DNA from: Frigidibacter mobilis
Lineage (GTDB): Bacteria; Pseudomonadota; Alphaproteobacteria; Rhodobacterales; Rhodobacteraceae
Direction: 5' to 3'
Assembly: GCF_001620265.1 (NCBI RefSeq)
Contig: NZ_CP012661.1
Location: 1,984,001-2,048,000, forward strand
Length of the DNA stretch: 64,000 bases
Every line of letters starts with the position of its first letter. Positions within the stretch are counted from its first letter, which is position 1. Below, in pieces: positions 43,814-55,793 of the stretch. The position numbers and the translations under genes were made by a program. A model generated the notes under the pieces. The model had not been told where the DNA came from and made no database searches. It saw only the letters and a list, made by a program, of their open reading frames with translations.

Positions 43814-44985
43814 ATGAACCGCCACATAACCACACACATAGTCCGCCTCGCCGGCACCACCGCGCTGGCGCTGATCGTAACCCTGCCCCCCGCGCTGGCG
43901 CAGGTCGCCGCGCTTGGCACGCCCGAGGGGCAGGTCAACATCGTCGCCTGGCCCGGCTATATCGAGCGCGGCGAGACCATGCCGGAATTCGACTGGGTGA
44001 CCAAGTTCGAGCAGGCCTCGGGCTGCAAGGTCAATGTCAAGACCGCCAATACCTCGGACGAGATGGTGGCGCTGATGAACGAGGGCGGGTTCGACCTTGT
44101 CACCGCCTCGGGCGATGCCTCGCTGCGGCTGGTCGCCGGCAAGCGGGTGCAGCCGGTGAATGTGGACCTGATCCCGTCCTGGTCTGCCGTCGATGACCGG
44201 CTGAAGGACGCGCCTTGGCACACGGTGGGCGGCGTGCATTACGGCGTGCCCTATGCCTGGGGGCCCAACGTGCTGATGTACAATACCGAAGCGTTCGGTG
44301 ACACGCCCCCACCTCGTGGAACGTGGTGTTCGAGGAGATGACCCTGCCCGACGGCAAGTCCAACAAGGGCCGGGTGCAGGCCTATGACGGGCCGATCCAT
44401 GTGGCCGATGCCGCGCAATACCTGATGGCGCATCAGCCCGAGCTTGGCATCACTTCGCCCTACGAGCTGACCGAGGACCAGTACAAGGCGGCGCTGGACC
44501 TCTTGCGCGGGCAGCGCGAGCTGGTGGCGCGCTACTGGCATGACGCCTTCATCCAGATGGACGACTTCAAGAACGAGGGCGTCGTGGCCTCTGGCTCCTG
44601 GCCGTTCCAGGTGAACCTGCTGCAATCCGAAGGTTTCCCCGTCGCCAGCATCATTCCCGAAGAGGGCGCGACCGGCTGGGCCGATACCACGATGATGCAT
44701 GTCGACGCCGCGAACCCCACCTGCGCCTATCTGTGGATGGAGCATACCCTGTCCTCGAACCTGCAGTCCGACCTGTCGGTCTGGTTCGGCGCCAACCCGG
44801 TGGTGCCCGCCGCCTGCACCGATGGCTCGGGGATGCAGACTGCCGAGGGCTGCACCAAGAACGGGCTGGATGATTTCGACCGTATCCGGTTCTGGACCAC
44901 CCCCGTCTCCAGCTGTCCGGGCGGCGAGTGCGTGCCCTATTATCGCTGGGTGTCGGATTACATCGGGGTGATCGGCGGGCGCTGA
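43814..44985 (+). pseudogene. Polyamine-type ABC transporter substrate-binding protein, frameshifted
   Basis: Reads as one PotD/PotF-like periplasmic binding protein broken by a single-base loss. The first frame runs from the ATG at 43814 (signal peptide LALIVTLPPALAQ) to about 44310; the second continues to the stop at 44985 with no homology gap. At the break, five Cs (44306-44310) stand where six would restore GDTPPTSWNVVFEEM. If the indel is real, the transporter lacks its receptor; if it is a read error, the gene is intact (390 residues). Domain features such as VNIVAWPGYIERG, SWPFQVNLLQSEGFP and VPYYRWVSDYIGVIG fit the polyamine class. The ribosome site AGGGAG lies before 43814. Confidence 0.85.
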
Positions 44986-44992
44986 TCGTGCC

Positions 44993-45017
44993 GGGGCGGC
45001 GCCACCGCCGCCCCTTT
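44993..45017 (+). terminator. Intercistronic hairpin after the binding-protein gene
   Basis: GGGGCGGCG-CCAC-CGCCGCCCC followed by TTT, 8 bases after the stop. Such hairpins partly stop or protect transcripts so that the binding protein is made in excess over the ATPase and permeases. Confidence 0.65.
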
Positions 45018-45081
45018 CCGCTCCCCACATCCCGCGGGCGCGCTGCTGCCTGCCCCCTGCCCTTTGCCTCTGGATAACCTG

Positions 45082-46083
45082 ATGACCGCTGCCGTCGACT
45101 TCACCCATGTCTCGCGCCAGTTTGGCAGCGGCGCCGCGGCGGTCCGCGCCGTCGATGACGTGTGCCTGACCATTGCCGAGGGCGAGTTCTTTGCGATGCT
45201 CGGGCCTTCTGGATCGGGCAAGACCACCTGCCTGCGGCTGATTTCGGGGTTCGAGAGCCCCAATGACGGCACCATCCGCATCTTCGGGCAGGACATGGGA
45301 TCGGTGCCCCCAAACCGGCGCCATGTGAACACGGTGTTTCAGGATTACGCCCTCTTCCCGCATATGACCGTGCGCGACAATGTCGCCTATGGGCTGATGG
45401 TGCGCGGCGTGGACCGGCGCACCCGGCTGGCGCGCGCCGAGGAGATGCTGGCGCTGGTGCATCTGCCGGAGTTCGGCGGCAGGAAGCCGGGGCAGCTGTC
45501 GGGCGGGCAGCGGCAGCGGGTGGCGCTGGCGCGGGCGCTGGTGAACGAACCGCGGGTGCTGCTGCTGGACGAGCCGCTTGGTGCACTGGACCTGAAGCTG
45601 CGCGAGGCGATGCAGGATGAGCTGAAGAGCCTTCAGAAGCGGCTTGGCATCACCTTCGTCTTCGTCACCCACGACCAGGGCGAGGCGCTGAGCATGGCAG
45701 ACCGGGTGGCGGTGTTCAGCCGCGGCAAGATCGTGCAGACCGGCAGCCCGGCCGAGGTTTACGAGCGCCCCGCCACCCGTTTCGTGGCCGATTTCGTCGG
45801 CTCGTCGAACGTGCTGGACCCTGCGCAATCGGCGCGGCTTGGCGGCCCGGCGCGCTGGACCAGCCTGCGGCCAGAGGCGATCCGGCTGGCTGGCGAAGGC
45901 ACCCCCGGCACCGTCATCGCGCTGCGCTATCTGGGCGCGGGCACGCGGGTTTCCGTGGCGCTGGCGGCGGGCGGCGATCTGGGCGTGCTGCTGCCCGCGG
46001 GCGCGCCACTGCCGAACCCCGGCGCGCCCGTGCATCTGGCCTGGGAGCGCAGCGCCATGCACGCGATGGAGGGCGAGGCATGA
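45082..46083 (+). CDS. Polyamine-type ABC transporter ATP-binding protein
   Basis: A 333-residue PotA-like ATPase. Walker A (LGPSGSGKTTCLRLISG), Q-loop (VFQDYALFPHMTV), signature (LSGGQRQRVALARAL), Walker B (VLLLDEPLGALD) and switch His (FVTHDQGEAL) are all intact. A C-terminal TOBE-type domain (about residues 250-330, SLRPEAIRL) regulates the pump. The ATG at 45082 is preferred to an upstream TTG. Its stop overlaps the first permease start (ATGA). Confidence 0.93.
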   Translation: MTAAVDFTHVSRQFGSGAAAVRAVDDVCLTIAEGEFFAMLGPSGSGKTTCLRLISGFESPNDGTIRIFGQDMGSVPPNRRHVNTVFQDYALFPHMTVRDNVAYGLMVRGVDRRTRLARAEEMLALVHLPEFGGRKPGQLSGGQRQRVALARALVNEPRVLLLDEPLGALDLKLREAMQDELKSLQKRLGITFVFVTHDQGEALSMADRVAVFSRGKIVQTGSPAEVYERPATRFVADFVGSSNVLDPAQSARLGGPARWTSLRPEAIRLAGEGTPGTVIALRYLGAGTRVSVALAAGGDLGVLLPAGAPLPNPGAPVHLAWERSAMHAMEGEA

Positions 46084-47024
46084 GTGCCTCCCTGCAGCCC
46101 GCCCATCCCGCCCGCGGCCCCGGCGACCGGCTGACCGGCCTGTTCTGGCGCAAGCCTTGGGTGCTGCTGGCGCTGCTGCTGGCGCCGCCGCTGCTGTGGC
46201 TGGGGGTGGTCTATGTCGGCTCGCTGGTCGCGCTCTTGTGGCAGAGCTTCTATTCCATCGACGAGTTCAGCGGCATGGTGGTGCCCGAGCTGACACTGAA
46301 GACCTATGCCGAACTGCTGCGCCCCTCGAATGCCGACATCATCCTGCGCACCGCCACGATGGCGGCGGCGGTCACTCTTGCCTCGGCGGTGCTGGCCTTC
46401 CCCATTGCCTATTACGCCGCCCGCTATGCCCGCGGCCGCTGGAAGGCCGCCTTCTACCTGGGCGTGATGCTGCCGCTGTGGTCGAGCTATCTGGTCAAGG
46501 TCTATGCTTGGAAGCTGATCCTCGCCAAGGAGGGGATCGTGACCTGGGCCTTCGAGGGGCTCGGCGCCGGGAACCTCCTGAACGCGGTGCTGGCGATCCC
46601 GGTGATCGGGGGCAACTCGCTGTCCACCAGCTATATCGGCACGTTCCTGGTGTTCCTCTATGTCTGGTTGCCGTTCATGATCCTGCCGATGCAGGCCTCC
46701 CTGGAGCGGGTGCCGGCGACGATGCTGGAGGCCTCGAGCGATCTGGGCGCGCGGCCGGGGCAGACCTTCCGCCATGTGATCCTGCCGCTGGCGATGCCGG
46801 GGGTGATTGCGGGGTCGATCTTCACCTTCTCGCTGACGCTGGGGGATTACATCATCCCGCAGATCGTCGGATCGTCGCGGCTGTTCATCGGGCAGGCGGT
46901 CTACACATTGCAGGGCACCGCGGGCAACATCCCGCTGGCGGCCGCCTTTGCGGTGGTGCCGATTGTCATCATGCTGGTCTATCTCGCCGTGGCCCGGCGG
47001 CTGGGGGCGTTCGATGCCCTCTGA
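46080..47024 (+). CDS. ABC transporter permease (PotB-like)
   Basis: A 314-residue membrane protein with six to seven helices. It carries the EAA loop [31 protein letters not shown] that docks on the ATPase. The segment [20 protein letters not shown] is typical of PotB/PotH. Coupled by overlap to the ATPase gene upstream and by 11 bases to the second permease downstream. Confidence 0.92.
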   Translation: MSASLQPAHPARGPGDRLTGLFWRKPWVLLALLLAPPLLWLGVVYVGSLVALLWQSFYSIDEFSGMVVPELTLKTYAELLRPSNADIILRTATMAAAVTLASAVLAFPIAYYAARYARGRWKAAFYLGVMLPLWSSYLVKVYAWKLILAKEGIVTWAFEGLGAGNLLNAVLAIPVIGGNSLSTSYIGTFLVFLYVWLPFMILPMQASLERVPATMLEASSDLGARPGQTFRHVILPLAMPGVIAGSIFTFSLTLGDYIIPQIVGSSRLFIGQAVYTLQGTAGNIPLAAAFAVVPIVIMLVYLAVARRLGAFDAL

Positions 47025-47823
47025 GCGCCGCGCCCCCCTGATGCTGAAGCTGGCCGCGGTGGCGGGGCTTGCCTTCCTGCACCTGCCTATCCTCTTGATC
47101 TTCCTTTACGCCTTCACCACCGAGGAGCGGACCTATCAGTTCCCGCCCCCAGGCCTGACGCTGAAATGGTTCGCCGTGGCCTGGGAGCGGCCCGACATCT
47201 GGCCGCCGCTCTACCTGTCGCTGAAGGTCGCCGCGATCTCGACCGCGATGGCGCTGGTGCTGGGAACGCTGGCCGCCGCCGCGATGGCGCGGGCGCGGTT
47301 CTTCGGGCGCGATTCCATTTCGCTGCTGGTGATCCTGCCCATCGCCCTGCCCGGCATCATCACCGGCATGTCGCTGCGGTCGGCCTTCGCCATTGCCGAC
47401 ATCCCGTTTTCCACCCTGACCATCGTGCTCGGCCATGCCACCTTCTGCGTGGTCATCGTCTACAACAACGCCGTGGCCCGGTTCCGCCGGCTTGGCGGGT
47501 CGATGCTGGAGGCAAGCGCCGACCTCGGCGCCAACGGTTTCCAGACCTTCCGCCATGTGGTGCTGCCCAACCTTGGCTCGGCGCTGCTGGCGGGCGGGAT
47601 GCTGGCCTTCGCCCTGTCCTTCGACGAGGTGATCGTCACCACCTTCACCGCCGGCCAGCAAAGCACCCTGCCGATCTGGATGCTGAATGAACTCGTGCGC
47701 CCGCGGCAGCGCCCGGTCACCAATGTCGTCGCCATCGTCGTGTTTGCGGCCACCTTCGTGCCGATCCTGATCGCCTATACCCTGACCCGCGGCGGCGCAG
47801 ACACCGCCGGGGGCGGCAAATGA
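47014..47823 (+). CDS. ABC transporter permease (PotC-like)
   Basis: A 269-residue membrane protein with six helices and the EAA loop [31 protein letters not shown]; the [17 protein letters not shown] and [18 protein letters not shown] segments match PotC/PotI. The ATG at 47014 overlaps the end of the preceding gene by 11 bases, and its stop overlaps the start of the dehydrogenase gene (ATGA), so all four are one operon. Confidence 0.92.
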   Translation: MPSERRAPLMLKLAAVAGLAFLHLPILLIFLYAFTTEERTYQFPPPGLTLKWFAVAWERPDIWPPLYLSLKVAAISTAMALVLGTLAAAAMARARFFGRDSISLLVILPIALPGIITGMSLRSAFAIADIPFSTLTIVLGHATFCVVIVYNNAVARFRRLGGSMLEASADLGANGFQTFRHVVLPNLGSALLAGGMLAFALSFDEVIVTTFTAGQQSTLPIWMLNELVRPRQRPVTNVVAIVVFAATFVPILIAYTLTRGGADTAGGGK

Positions 47824-49295
47824 AAGAGAGTGCCATGACCGAGGACCAGACCCATACCCCCGCCATCGACACCGATCTGCTGATCGGCGGCAGTTTCGAG
47901 CCGGGGCAGGAGCCCGGCGAGCCGGTGCTGAACCCGCGCAGCGGCAGGCTGATCCTCGATCTGCCCGAAGCCTCTACCGATCAGGTGGACCGCGCCGTTG
48001 CCGCCGCCCGCGCCGCCTTTGCCGACTGGTCGCGCACCACGCCGGCCGAACGCTCGGCCGCCCTCCACGCCATCGCCGACCGGATCGAGGCAGAGGCGGG
48101 TGGCTTTGCCGCGCTGGAGGCGCTGAACTGCGGCAAGCCGATCAATGCCGCAACCAATGACGAGCTGCCCGCCATCGTCGATTGCTTCCGCTATTTCGCG
48201 GGGGCAGTGCGCTGCCAGTCGGGCACAGTCGCGGGCGAGTATCTTGCGGGTCATACCAGCATGATCCGCCGCGATGCGGTGGGGGTGATCGCCAGCATCG
48301 CGCCCTGGAACTATCCGCTGATGATGATGGCCTGGAAGCTGGCCCCGGCCATCGGCGGCGGCAATACCGTGGTGTTCAAACCCTCGGAACAGACGCCGCT
48401 GACCGCGCTGAAGCTGGCGCGGGTGCTGGCCGATGTGCTGCCCGCGGGCGTGGTCAATATCCTGCCCGGGCGCGGGCAGACGGTGGGCAGCTACCTCATC
48501 AATCATCCGGGCGTCGACATGATCTCGCTCACCGGCGATGTGGCGACCGGGCGCAAGATGCTCGATGCCGCAGCGAAATCGGTCAAGCGCACGCATCTGG
48601 AGCTTGGCGGCAAGGCCCCCGTCGTGGTGTTCGACGATGCCGACATTTCCGAGGTGGTCGAGGGGCTGCGCGCCTTCGGCTATTACAACGCCGGGCAGGA
48701 CTGCACCGCCGCCTGCCGGATCTATGCCGGCAAGAAGGTTTATGAGCGGCTGGTGGCGGATCTGTCCTCGGCAGTGTCGGGCATCGCGCTCGGGCTGGAG
48801 GATGACACCCAGAACGAGATCGGCCCGCTGATCTCCTTGCGCCAGCGCGACCGGGTGGCAAGCTTCGTGGAGCGTGCCCGCGAGCAGAGCCATATCGAGG
48901 TGACCGCCGGCGGCGAGGCGATGGGCAATGGCGGCGGCTTCTTCTACCGCCCCACGGTGATCGCCGGCGCGCGGCAAAGCGACGAGATCGTGCGGCGCGA
49001 GGTGTTCGGGCCGGTGGTCTCGGTCACGCCCTTCGACGATGTCGACCAGGCGGTGGACTGGGCCAATGACAGCGATTACGGGCTGGCCAGCTCGGTCTGG
49101 ACCCGCGATGTCGGCCGCGCGATGGCGACGGCGGCACGGCTGCGCTATGGCTGCACCTGGGTGAACACCCATTTCATGCTGGTCAACGAGATGCCGCATG
49201 GCGGGCTGAAACAGTCGGGCTATGGCAAGGACCTGTCGGCCTATGCGCTGGAGGATTACACCGTGGTGCGGCATGTGATGGTCAAGCACGGGTAG
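47820..49295 (+). CDS. Aldehyde dehydrogenase, gamma-aminobutyraldehyde type
   Basis: A 491-residue NAD(P)-dependent aldehyde dehydrogenase. The catalytic Cys ([15 protein letters not shown]), active-site Glu ([12 protein letters not shown]), Asn (APWNYPLMM) and the SLTGDVATG cofactor loop are all visible. The sequence fits the PatD/YdcW group that oxidises 4-aminobutanal to GABA in putrescine breakdown, and its operon with a polyamine-type transporter agrees. GABA would then go to GabT at 40.3-41.6 kb. The start is ATG 47820 (overlapping the permease stop) or ATG 47835, which has AAAGAGAG upstream; the protein differs by five residues only. Confidence 0.88.
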   Translation: MKESAMTEDQTHTPAIDTDLLIGGSFEPGQEPGEPVLNPRSGRLILDLPEASTDQVDRAVAAARAAFADWSRTTPAERSAALHAIADRIEAEAGGFAALEALNCGKPINAATNDELPAIVDCFRYFAGAVRCQSGTVAGEYLAGHTSMIRRDAVGVIASIAPWNYPLMMMAWKLAPAIGGGNTVVFKPSEQTPLTALKLARVLADVLPAGVVNILPGRGQTVGSYLINHPGVDMISLTGDVATGRKMLDAAAKSVKRTHLELGGKAPVVVFDDADISEVVEGLRAFGYYNAGQDCTAACRIYAGKKVYERLVADLSSAVSGIALGLEDDTQNEIGPLISLRQRDRVASFVERAREQSHIEVTAGGEAMGNGGGFFYRPTVIAGARQSDEIVRREVFGPVVSVTPFDDVDQAVDWANDSDYGLASSVWTRDVGRAMATAARLRYGCTWVNTHFMLVNEMPHGGLKQSGYGKDLSAYALEDYTVVRHVMVKHG

Positions 49296-49353
49296 CACGG
49301 GGCCTCTGGCCGGCGCCGGGGGACCGTCTGTCCCGCGGCTCTTGACGGAAGCC

Positions 49354-49392
49354 GGGGGGCCGTCTGCCCCCCGGGCCCCCCCGAGGATATTT
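49354..49392 (+). repeat. GAGGATATTT-type element between convergent genes
   Basis: GGGGGGC-CGTCT-GCCCCCC hairpin, then a C-rich run and CCGAGGATATTTGG. It lies between the stops of the aldehyde dehydrogenase (+) and hydantoinase (-) genes. Another partial hairpin lies just before (about 49310-49337). Confidence 0.75.
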
Positions 49393-49410
49393 GGAACAAG
49401 GCAAAGGGGA

Positions 49411-51395
49411 TCAGTCCCTTGTCTGCCTTGGGCGGCCTGAGGCGGTGATGCGCAGGCGGGCTTCGATGAACACCGTTTGCCCCTCGATCAAGGCCTCGCG
49501 GCGCTGTTCGTCGCGGGTGATCTGCGGATCGGGCAGGCCGGCGGCACGGGCGGCGGCGCGAGCCTCGGCCTCCAGCGCGGGGGCGAGGGCTGCGAGCGCG
49601 GCTTCGGATCGGGATAGGCGGCGGGGCCGTCCGGCAGGTGGGCCACGAAGCGGCCTGGCCCGGGGCTGGAGACCAGCGCCTCGGCGTGCATGGAGACGCG
49701 CCCCACCACTGCGCCGATGGCATTGGCGACATCGCCATCGGCGGGCAGGATCACCGGCATGTGCAGCCGCGCGCCCACCGCGCCATAATAGCTGGCAGCC
49801 GAGGCGCCGAGGCCGATCAGCGGCACGCCGAGCGCGGCTTGCAGGCGCAGGGTGCCGCTGTGCCCGGCCAGCGCGGCGCGCAGCAGCGGGTCGGCGGGGG
49901 CGGCGGCAAGGCCGTCCTCGGCCAGCGCCGTCTCCAGCAGGCAGTCCACCGTCTGCGCGGTCAGCTGGTCGATGATGCGGGCGGCCAGCGCCGCGGCCCC
50001 CGCCGCGATCCGCTCCCCCCGGGCGCTGCGGCGGCGGGCGATCAGCGCCAGCGCCTTTTCGGCAGCCTCGCCGTCCCACGCGCTGAGCCGCCCCAGCACA
50101 TGCGCGGCATCGGACGGCGTGGCCCCGGCGATCATCACGAGGCCCCGCGACCACAGCCGCTGCAGCGCCGCCTGGTCCATCCGGCTGCCAAGCGCGGCGA
50201 CCAGCGGCTGCACCCGCCCGGCCAGCCGCGCCAGCAGCGCCGCCTCGCGCGCGTCCAGCCCCGGCGCCCCGGCCGCCATCGGCAGCACGAAGCGCCCGGC
50301 CTCGGCTGCGGGGAGCTCGCTGGCCAGCGCCGCATCGAGCGCCGCATGGACCACCCCGCCGTGATCCACAGCCAGCAGCGACACCGGGATCAGCCGGCGC
50401 GGGCCAAGGCGCAGCCCGGTGTCGCCGGGCTCGGTGAGCCCCTCCACCAGATGCATCTCGCTGTCACCGCCAAGCCCGGTGGTTCGCATCGCCACCGCCT
50501 CGACCATCGTGCGCCAGGGGCCGACGCGGGCACCGTCCGGGTCTATCGCCGGGCGCCCGCCGCGCAGCAACGCCACATCGGTGGTGGTGCCGCCGATATC
50601 TGCCACCAGCGCCTCGGCCGCGCCGGTCAGCCAGCGCGCGCCCTCGATGGAGGCGGCGGGTCCAGAGAGGATGGTCTCGATCGGGCGCTCGCGCGCCTGG
50701 CCTGCCGAGATCAGCGCGCCATCGCCGCGCACCACCATCAGCGGCGCGGTGATGCCGCGGCGGGCGAGGTGGCTTTCGCAGGCGTCGATCAGCCGGGCGA
50801 TCATGCCCAGAAGGCGCGCGTTCAGCACCGCCGTCAGCGCCCGCTTCGGCCCGTTCAGCCGCGCCGAAAGCTGGTGCGAGCAGGTGACGGGCCAGCCCCG
50901 CGCGCCAGCCAGCGCAGCGGCGGCCAGCTCATGCGCGGGATTGCGGGTGGCGAAGGCGGCGGCCACGGCGACGGCCGACACCTCCAGCCCCTCCAGCGCG
51001 GCCGCCAGCGCGGCAAGGTCCAGCGGCGCGGCCTCGGTCCCGCCCGCGCCGTGGCCGCCGGCAATGCGGATCACCGGGTCGCCGCGCATCGCCTCGGCCA
51101 GGCCCGCCCGGGCGAGGTCGGCCTCGGAAAAGCCGATGGCAAGCAGGGCGACGCGGCCGCCCTGCCCTTCGACCAGCGCATTGGTGGCAAGCGTGGTGGA
51201 GAGGGAAACCATCGCCACCTCGGCCGGATCGGTGCCCGCCAGCACCGCGTCGATGGCGGCGCCAATGCCCTGCGACAGGTCGGCCCGGGTGGTCAGCGCC
51301 TTGGCCTTGGCCAGAACCCCGCCTTCCGCCCCGTCCTGCAGCAGCACCGCATCGGTATAGGTGCCGCCGGTATCGACGCCAAGAAGCACTGCCAT
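49411..51395 (-). pseudogene. Hydantoinase/oxoprolinase family protein, frameshifted near the C-terminus
   Basis: A protein of about 660 residues of the HyuA/oxoprolinase A type: N-terminus LLGVDTGGTYTDAVLLQDG (phosphate loop), VSLSTTLATNALVEGQGG, an ADIGGTTTDVALLRGG second phosphate loop (about 280-300) and GLGGDSEMHL. Members cleave cyclic amides with ATP. The main frame reads to about base 49606, where one base seems lost (TTCGGA instead of TTCCGGA on the plus strand); the restored frame continues as EAALAALAPALEAEA to a stop at 49411. The break affects only the last 65 residues, so even a true mutation might leave partial function. It follows the GMC gene by 62 bases on the same strand. 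Confidence 0.75.
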
Positions 51396-51457
51396 TCGCT
51401 GCCCTTTCCGTGGTCCTGCACGCCCTTGCGACAGATCGCGCCGCCGGGCAAGCAGTC

Positions 51458-53084
51458 TCAGCCCGCATCCTCAAGGATCATCTCTGCGCCCTTCCAGCCC
51501 ATCAGGATCGCGGGCGCATTGGTATTGCCGCCGATCAGCGCCGGGAAGGCCGAGGCATCGCAGACCCTGAGCCCCGCCAGCCCGTGCACGCGCAGCCGCG
51601 CATCCACCACCGAGGAGGCCGGATCGGGGCCCATCCGCGCCGTGCAGCTGGCATGATAGACGGTGCCGCTGCGGGCGCGGAAATCGGCGATCAGGTCATC
51701 GTCGCTTTGTACCAAGGGGCCGGGGCGCAGTTCCTCGGCGATCAGCGCGGCCAGGGGCGGCTGCGCGGCGATGCGGCGCAGCATCTTCACCGCCGCCAGC
51801 ATCTCGGCCACGTCCGCCTCGGTTGCATAGGCATTGGCAGTGATGCGGGGGCGGCGAAGGGATCGGCGCTGTGCAGGGAGATGCGGCCGCGGCTGGTGGG
51901 GCGGCAGTTCGACAGGCCGAGCGAGAGGCCGGGGAACGGGTCGGGCGTCAGCACCGGGCGCTCTCCCGCGCGCGGCAGCAGGGTCGAGAAGGCCTGCATG
52001 TAAAGCTGCATGTTCGGGCGCGGCAGCCCCGGATCGGTGCGGAAGAACCCGCCGCCCTGGTTGATCGACATCGCCAGCGGCCCGCGCCCGGTCAGCAGCC
52101 AGCGCGCGCCGAGCAGCGCCTTGCCCCACCAGGGGCGCAGCACCTCGTTCAGCGTGCGGGTCTTCATCCGCCAGGTGTAGTTCAGGCCCTGATGGTCGCA
52201 GAGGTTGCCCCCACATTGGCATTGGCCAGCAGCACCGGCAGGCCGAGCGCCGCCAGCTCCGCCCCCGGCCCCACGCCCGACAGCATCAGGAGTTGCGGCG
52301 TATTGACCGCGCCGCCCGACAGGATCACCTCGCGCCCCGCCTGCGCGACATGCAGCGCGCCCTTGTGGCGGTACTCGACGCCGATGGCGCGGCGCCCGTC
52401 GAACAGCACGCGGGTGGCCTGGGCATGGGTGAGAACCCTCAGGTTGGCGCGCCCCATCGCCGGGCGCAGGAAGGCGCGGGCCGCCGACATCCGCCGCCCG
52501 CCCTTCACCGTCAGCTGGTAGACCCCGGCGCCCTCCTGCTGCGCGCCGTTGAAGTCCGGTGTTTCGGGCAGCCCTGCGGCAGCGCAGGCGCGCAGATAGG
52601 CATGGGTCAGCGGATGCAGGTCGCGGCGGTTGGCGCCGATGTGCAGCGGGCCGCCGGTGCCGCGAAACGCATCGCTGCCGCCCTCCCAATCCTCGATGGC
52701 GCGGTAGGCGGGCAGCACGTCCTGCCAGCCCCAGCCCGGATTTCCCGCTGCCTGCCAGTCGTCATAGTCGCTGGCATGGCCGCGGATCCACACCATCGCG
52801 TTGATCGAGGACGAGCCCCCCAGCAGCTTGCCCCGCGGCCAGTGATCGGCCTGCCCGGCAAGGCCCGGGTCCGGCTCTGTCCGGTAGCACCAGTTCACGG
52901 CGGGGTCGTGGAACAGCTTGCCGTATCCCAGCGGCATCTGCACGAAGAGCCGCCGGTCCGTGCCCCCCGCCTCCAGCAGCAGCACCCGGTGCCGGCCCGA
53001 GGTCGTCAGCCGCTCCGCCAGCACGCAGCCCGCCGAGCCGGCACCGACGATCACATAGTCATAGCCCGCCGCGTCCTGTGCCAC
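51458..53084 (-). pseudogene. GMC oxidoreductase (choline dehydrogenase-like), two frameshifts
   Basis: Three consecutive frames join into one FAD-dependent GMC protein of about 540 residues: YDYVIVGAGSAGCVLAERL (FAD site), GGSSSINAMVWIRGH and SGGAVNTPQLLMLSGVGP in the first; NLCDHQGLNYTWRMKTRTL in the second; TVYHASCTARMGPDPASSVVD and NTNAPAILMGWKGAEMI (C-terminal signature) in the third. The breaks are at five Cs (52208-52212) and five Gs (51847-51851), where six each would restore the frame. It resembles choline and other alcohol dehydrogenases. GTG at 53084 has GGGAGG just upstream and is the best start; ATG 53102 is an alternative. Confidence 0.85.
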
Positions 53085-53253
53085 CGCGCCCCCTCCCAAC
53101 ATCCAGCGGGGCCGAATGCACCACCGCGCGCGCGCCGCGGCACTTCCGTTTGCGACGCGACGATGCCGCTTTCGGATCGCCCCGCTGTGCAAGGGGGTCC
53201 TGCGCCCGCACAAGAATCTTGCGCGAAGCAGGGCAAGGACTTACGCCATTCAC

Positions 53254-54226
53254 ATGTCCGACATCGCCCCCTTTCCTGCCCCGCAGGTCTTTGCCCTGCT
53301 TGTGCTGCCGCAGACGCCGATGCTGGCGATTGCGGCGGTGATCGAGCCGTTGCGCGAGGCCAATGCGGTGCTGGAGCGCAGGGCCTATGCCTGGCGGTTG
53401 CTGGCCACGGCTGCTGCGGGGGTGCCGCTGGCAGATGGCAGCCAGCCGGCCTATGCGGGCAGCACCCCGGATGCGGCGGGCGCCGATGCGCTGATCGTGC
53501 TGGCGGGCCCCTGGCAAGACTGGATGGACTCACGGGCGATGATGCGGCCGCTGCGGCGGGTGGCACCGCAGATCGACTGCCTGGGCGCAGTCTCGGGCGG
53601 CGTGCGGGTGCTGGCTGCGACGGGCCTGCTGGACACGCAGAAGGTGGCCTGCGCGCCCGAGGCCGCCGCAGAACTGATCGCGGCCCATCCGGCCGTCGGC
53701 CTGACCGACGCGCCCTGGGCCAGCACCGAGCGCCGGATGACCGCCGCAACCCCGCTTGGCGGCACCGGGATGCTGCTGCAGATGCTGCGCGCCCGGCATG
53801 GGGCAGAGCTGGCCGATGCCGTCGCCGTCCGGCTGGGCTGGCCTGCACCCGCAACAACCCCGGCCGCTGCGGCGGGACCGGGCGGCGGCGATCCCCGGGT
53901 GGCCGCGGCCATCGCGCAGATGCGGGCCAGCATCGCCGCACCGCAAAGCGCCGCTGCCATCGCGCAGGGCTTGGGCATCTCGCCGCGCCGGCTGGAAGGG
54001 CTGTTCCGGGCCGAGCTTGGCACCGGCCCGGGCCTATGCGCTCGACCTGCGGCTGGCGGCGGCACGGGGCCGGATCGAGGCGGGGACAGAGCCCCTTGCC
54101 GCCGTTGCCCGGGCCACGGGATTCTCGTCGGCCGGAACCTTGGCGCGGGCGTTTCGCAGCCGCTATGGCATCAGTCCCTCGGCCCTGCGGCGCGAGGCTG
54201 ATTCCCGAACGCTTCCACAGGGTTAG
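53254..54226 (+). pseudogene. GlxA-type AraC family regulator, frameshifted
   Basis: A DJ-1/PfpI-like domain (about residues 8-180: FALLVLPQTPMLAIAAVIEPLREANAV) is followed by an AraC HTH domain. The HTH is split by a frame change near 54027-54033 in CCCGGGCC: the first part ends AQGLGISPRRLEGLFRAELGTGP, the second continues AYALDLRLAAARGRIEAG and ends FSSAGTLARAFRSRYGISPSALR, stop 54226. Two bases lost (or one gained) would explain it. Relatives such as GbdR and CdhR control betaine or carnitine genes; this gene is divergent from the GMC dehydrogenase and probably controls it. Confidence 0.8.
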
Positions 54227-55619
<1,393 letters not shown>

Positions 55620-55648
55620 GATCAGGGCAGGTTATGGCATGAGATGGC

Positions 55649-55677
55649 CCCCGGAGCGCTTGACGCTCCGGGGTTTT
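55649..55677 (+). terminator. Rho-independent terminator of takP
   Basis: CCCCGGAGCG-CTTGA-CGCTCCGGGG followed by TTTT, 30 bases after the stop codon. Ten-base perfect stem. Confidence 0.92.
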
Positions 55678-55793
55678 CGTTGGGGGTCAACATAAATGAT
55701 CTTGAACGGAGGTGTTCTCAGTGCTCACCACCACCTCAACATTTATCTGGAAGCGTGTCCGCCTAAGACCGCATGGCACAGAGCGCCCCAAGT

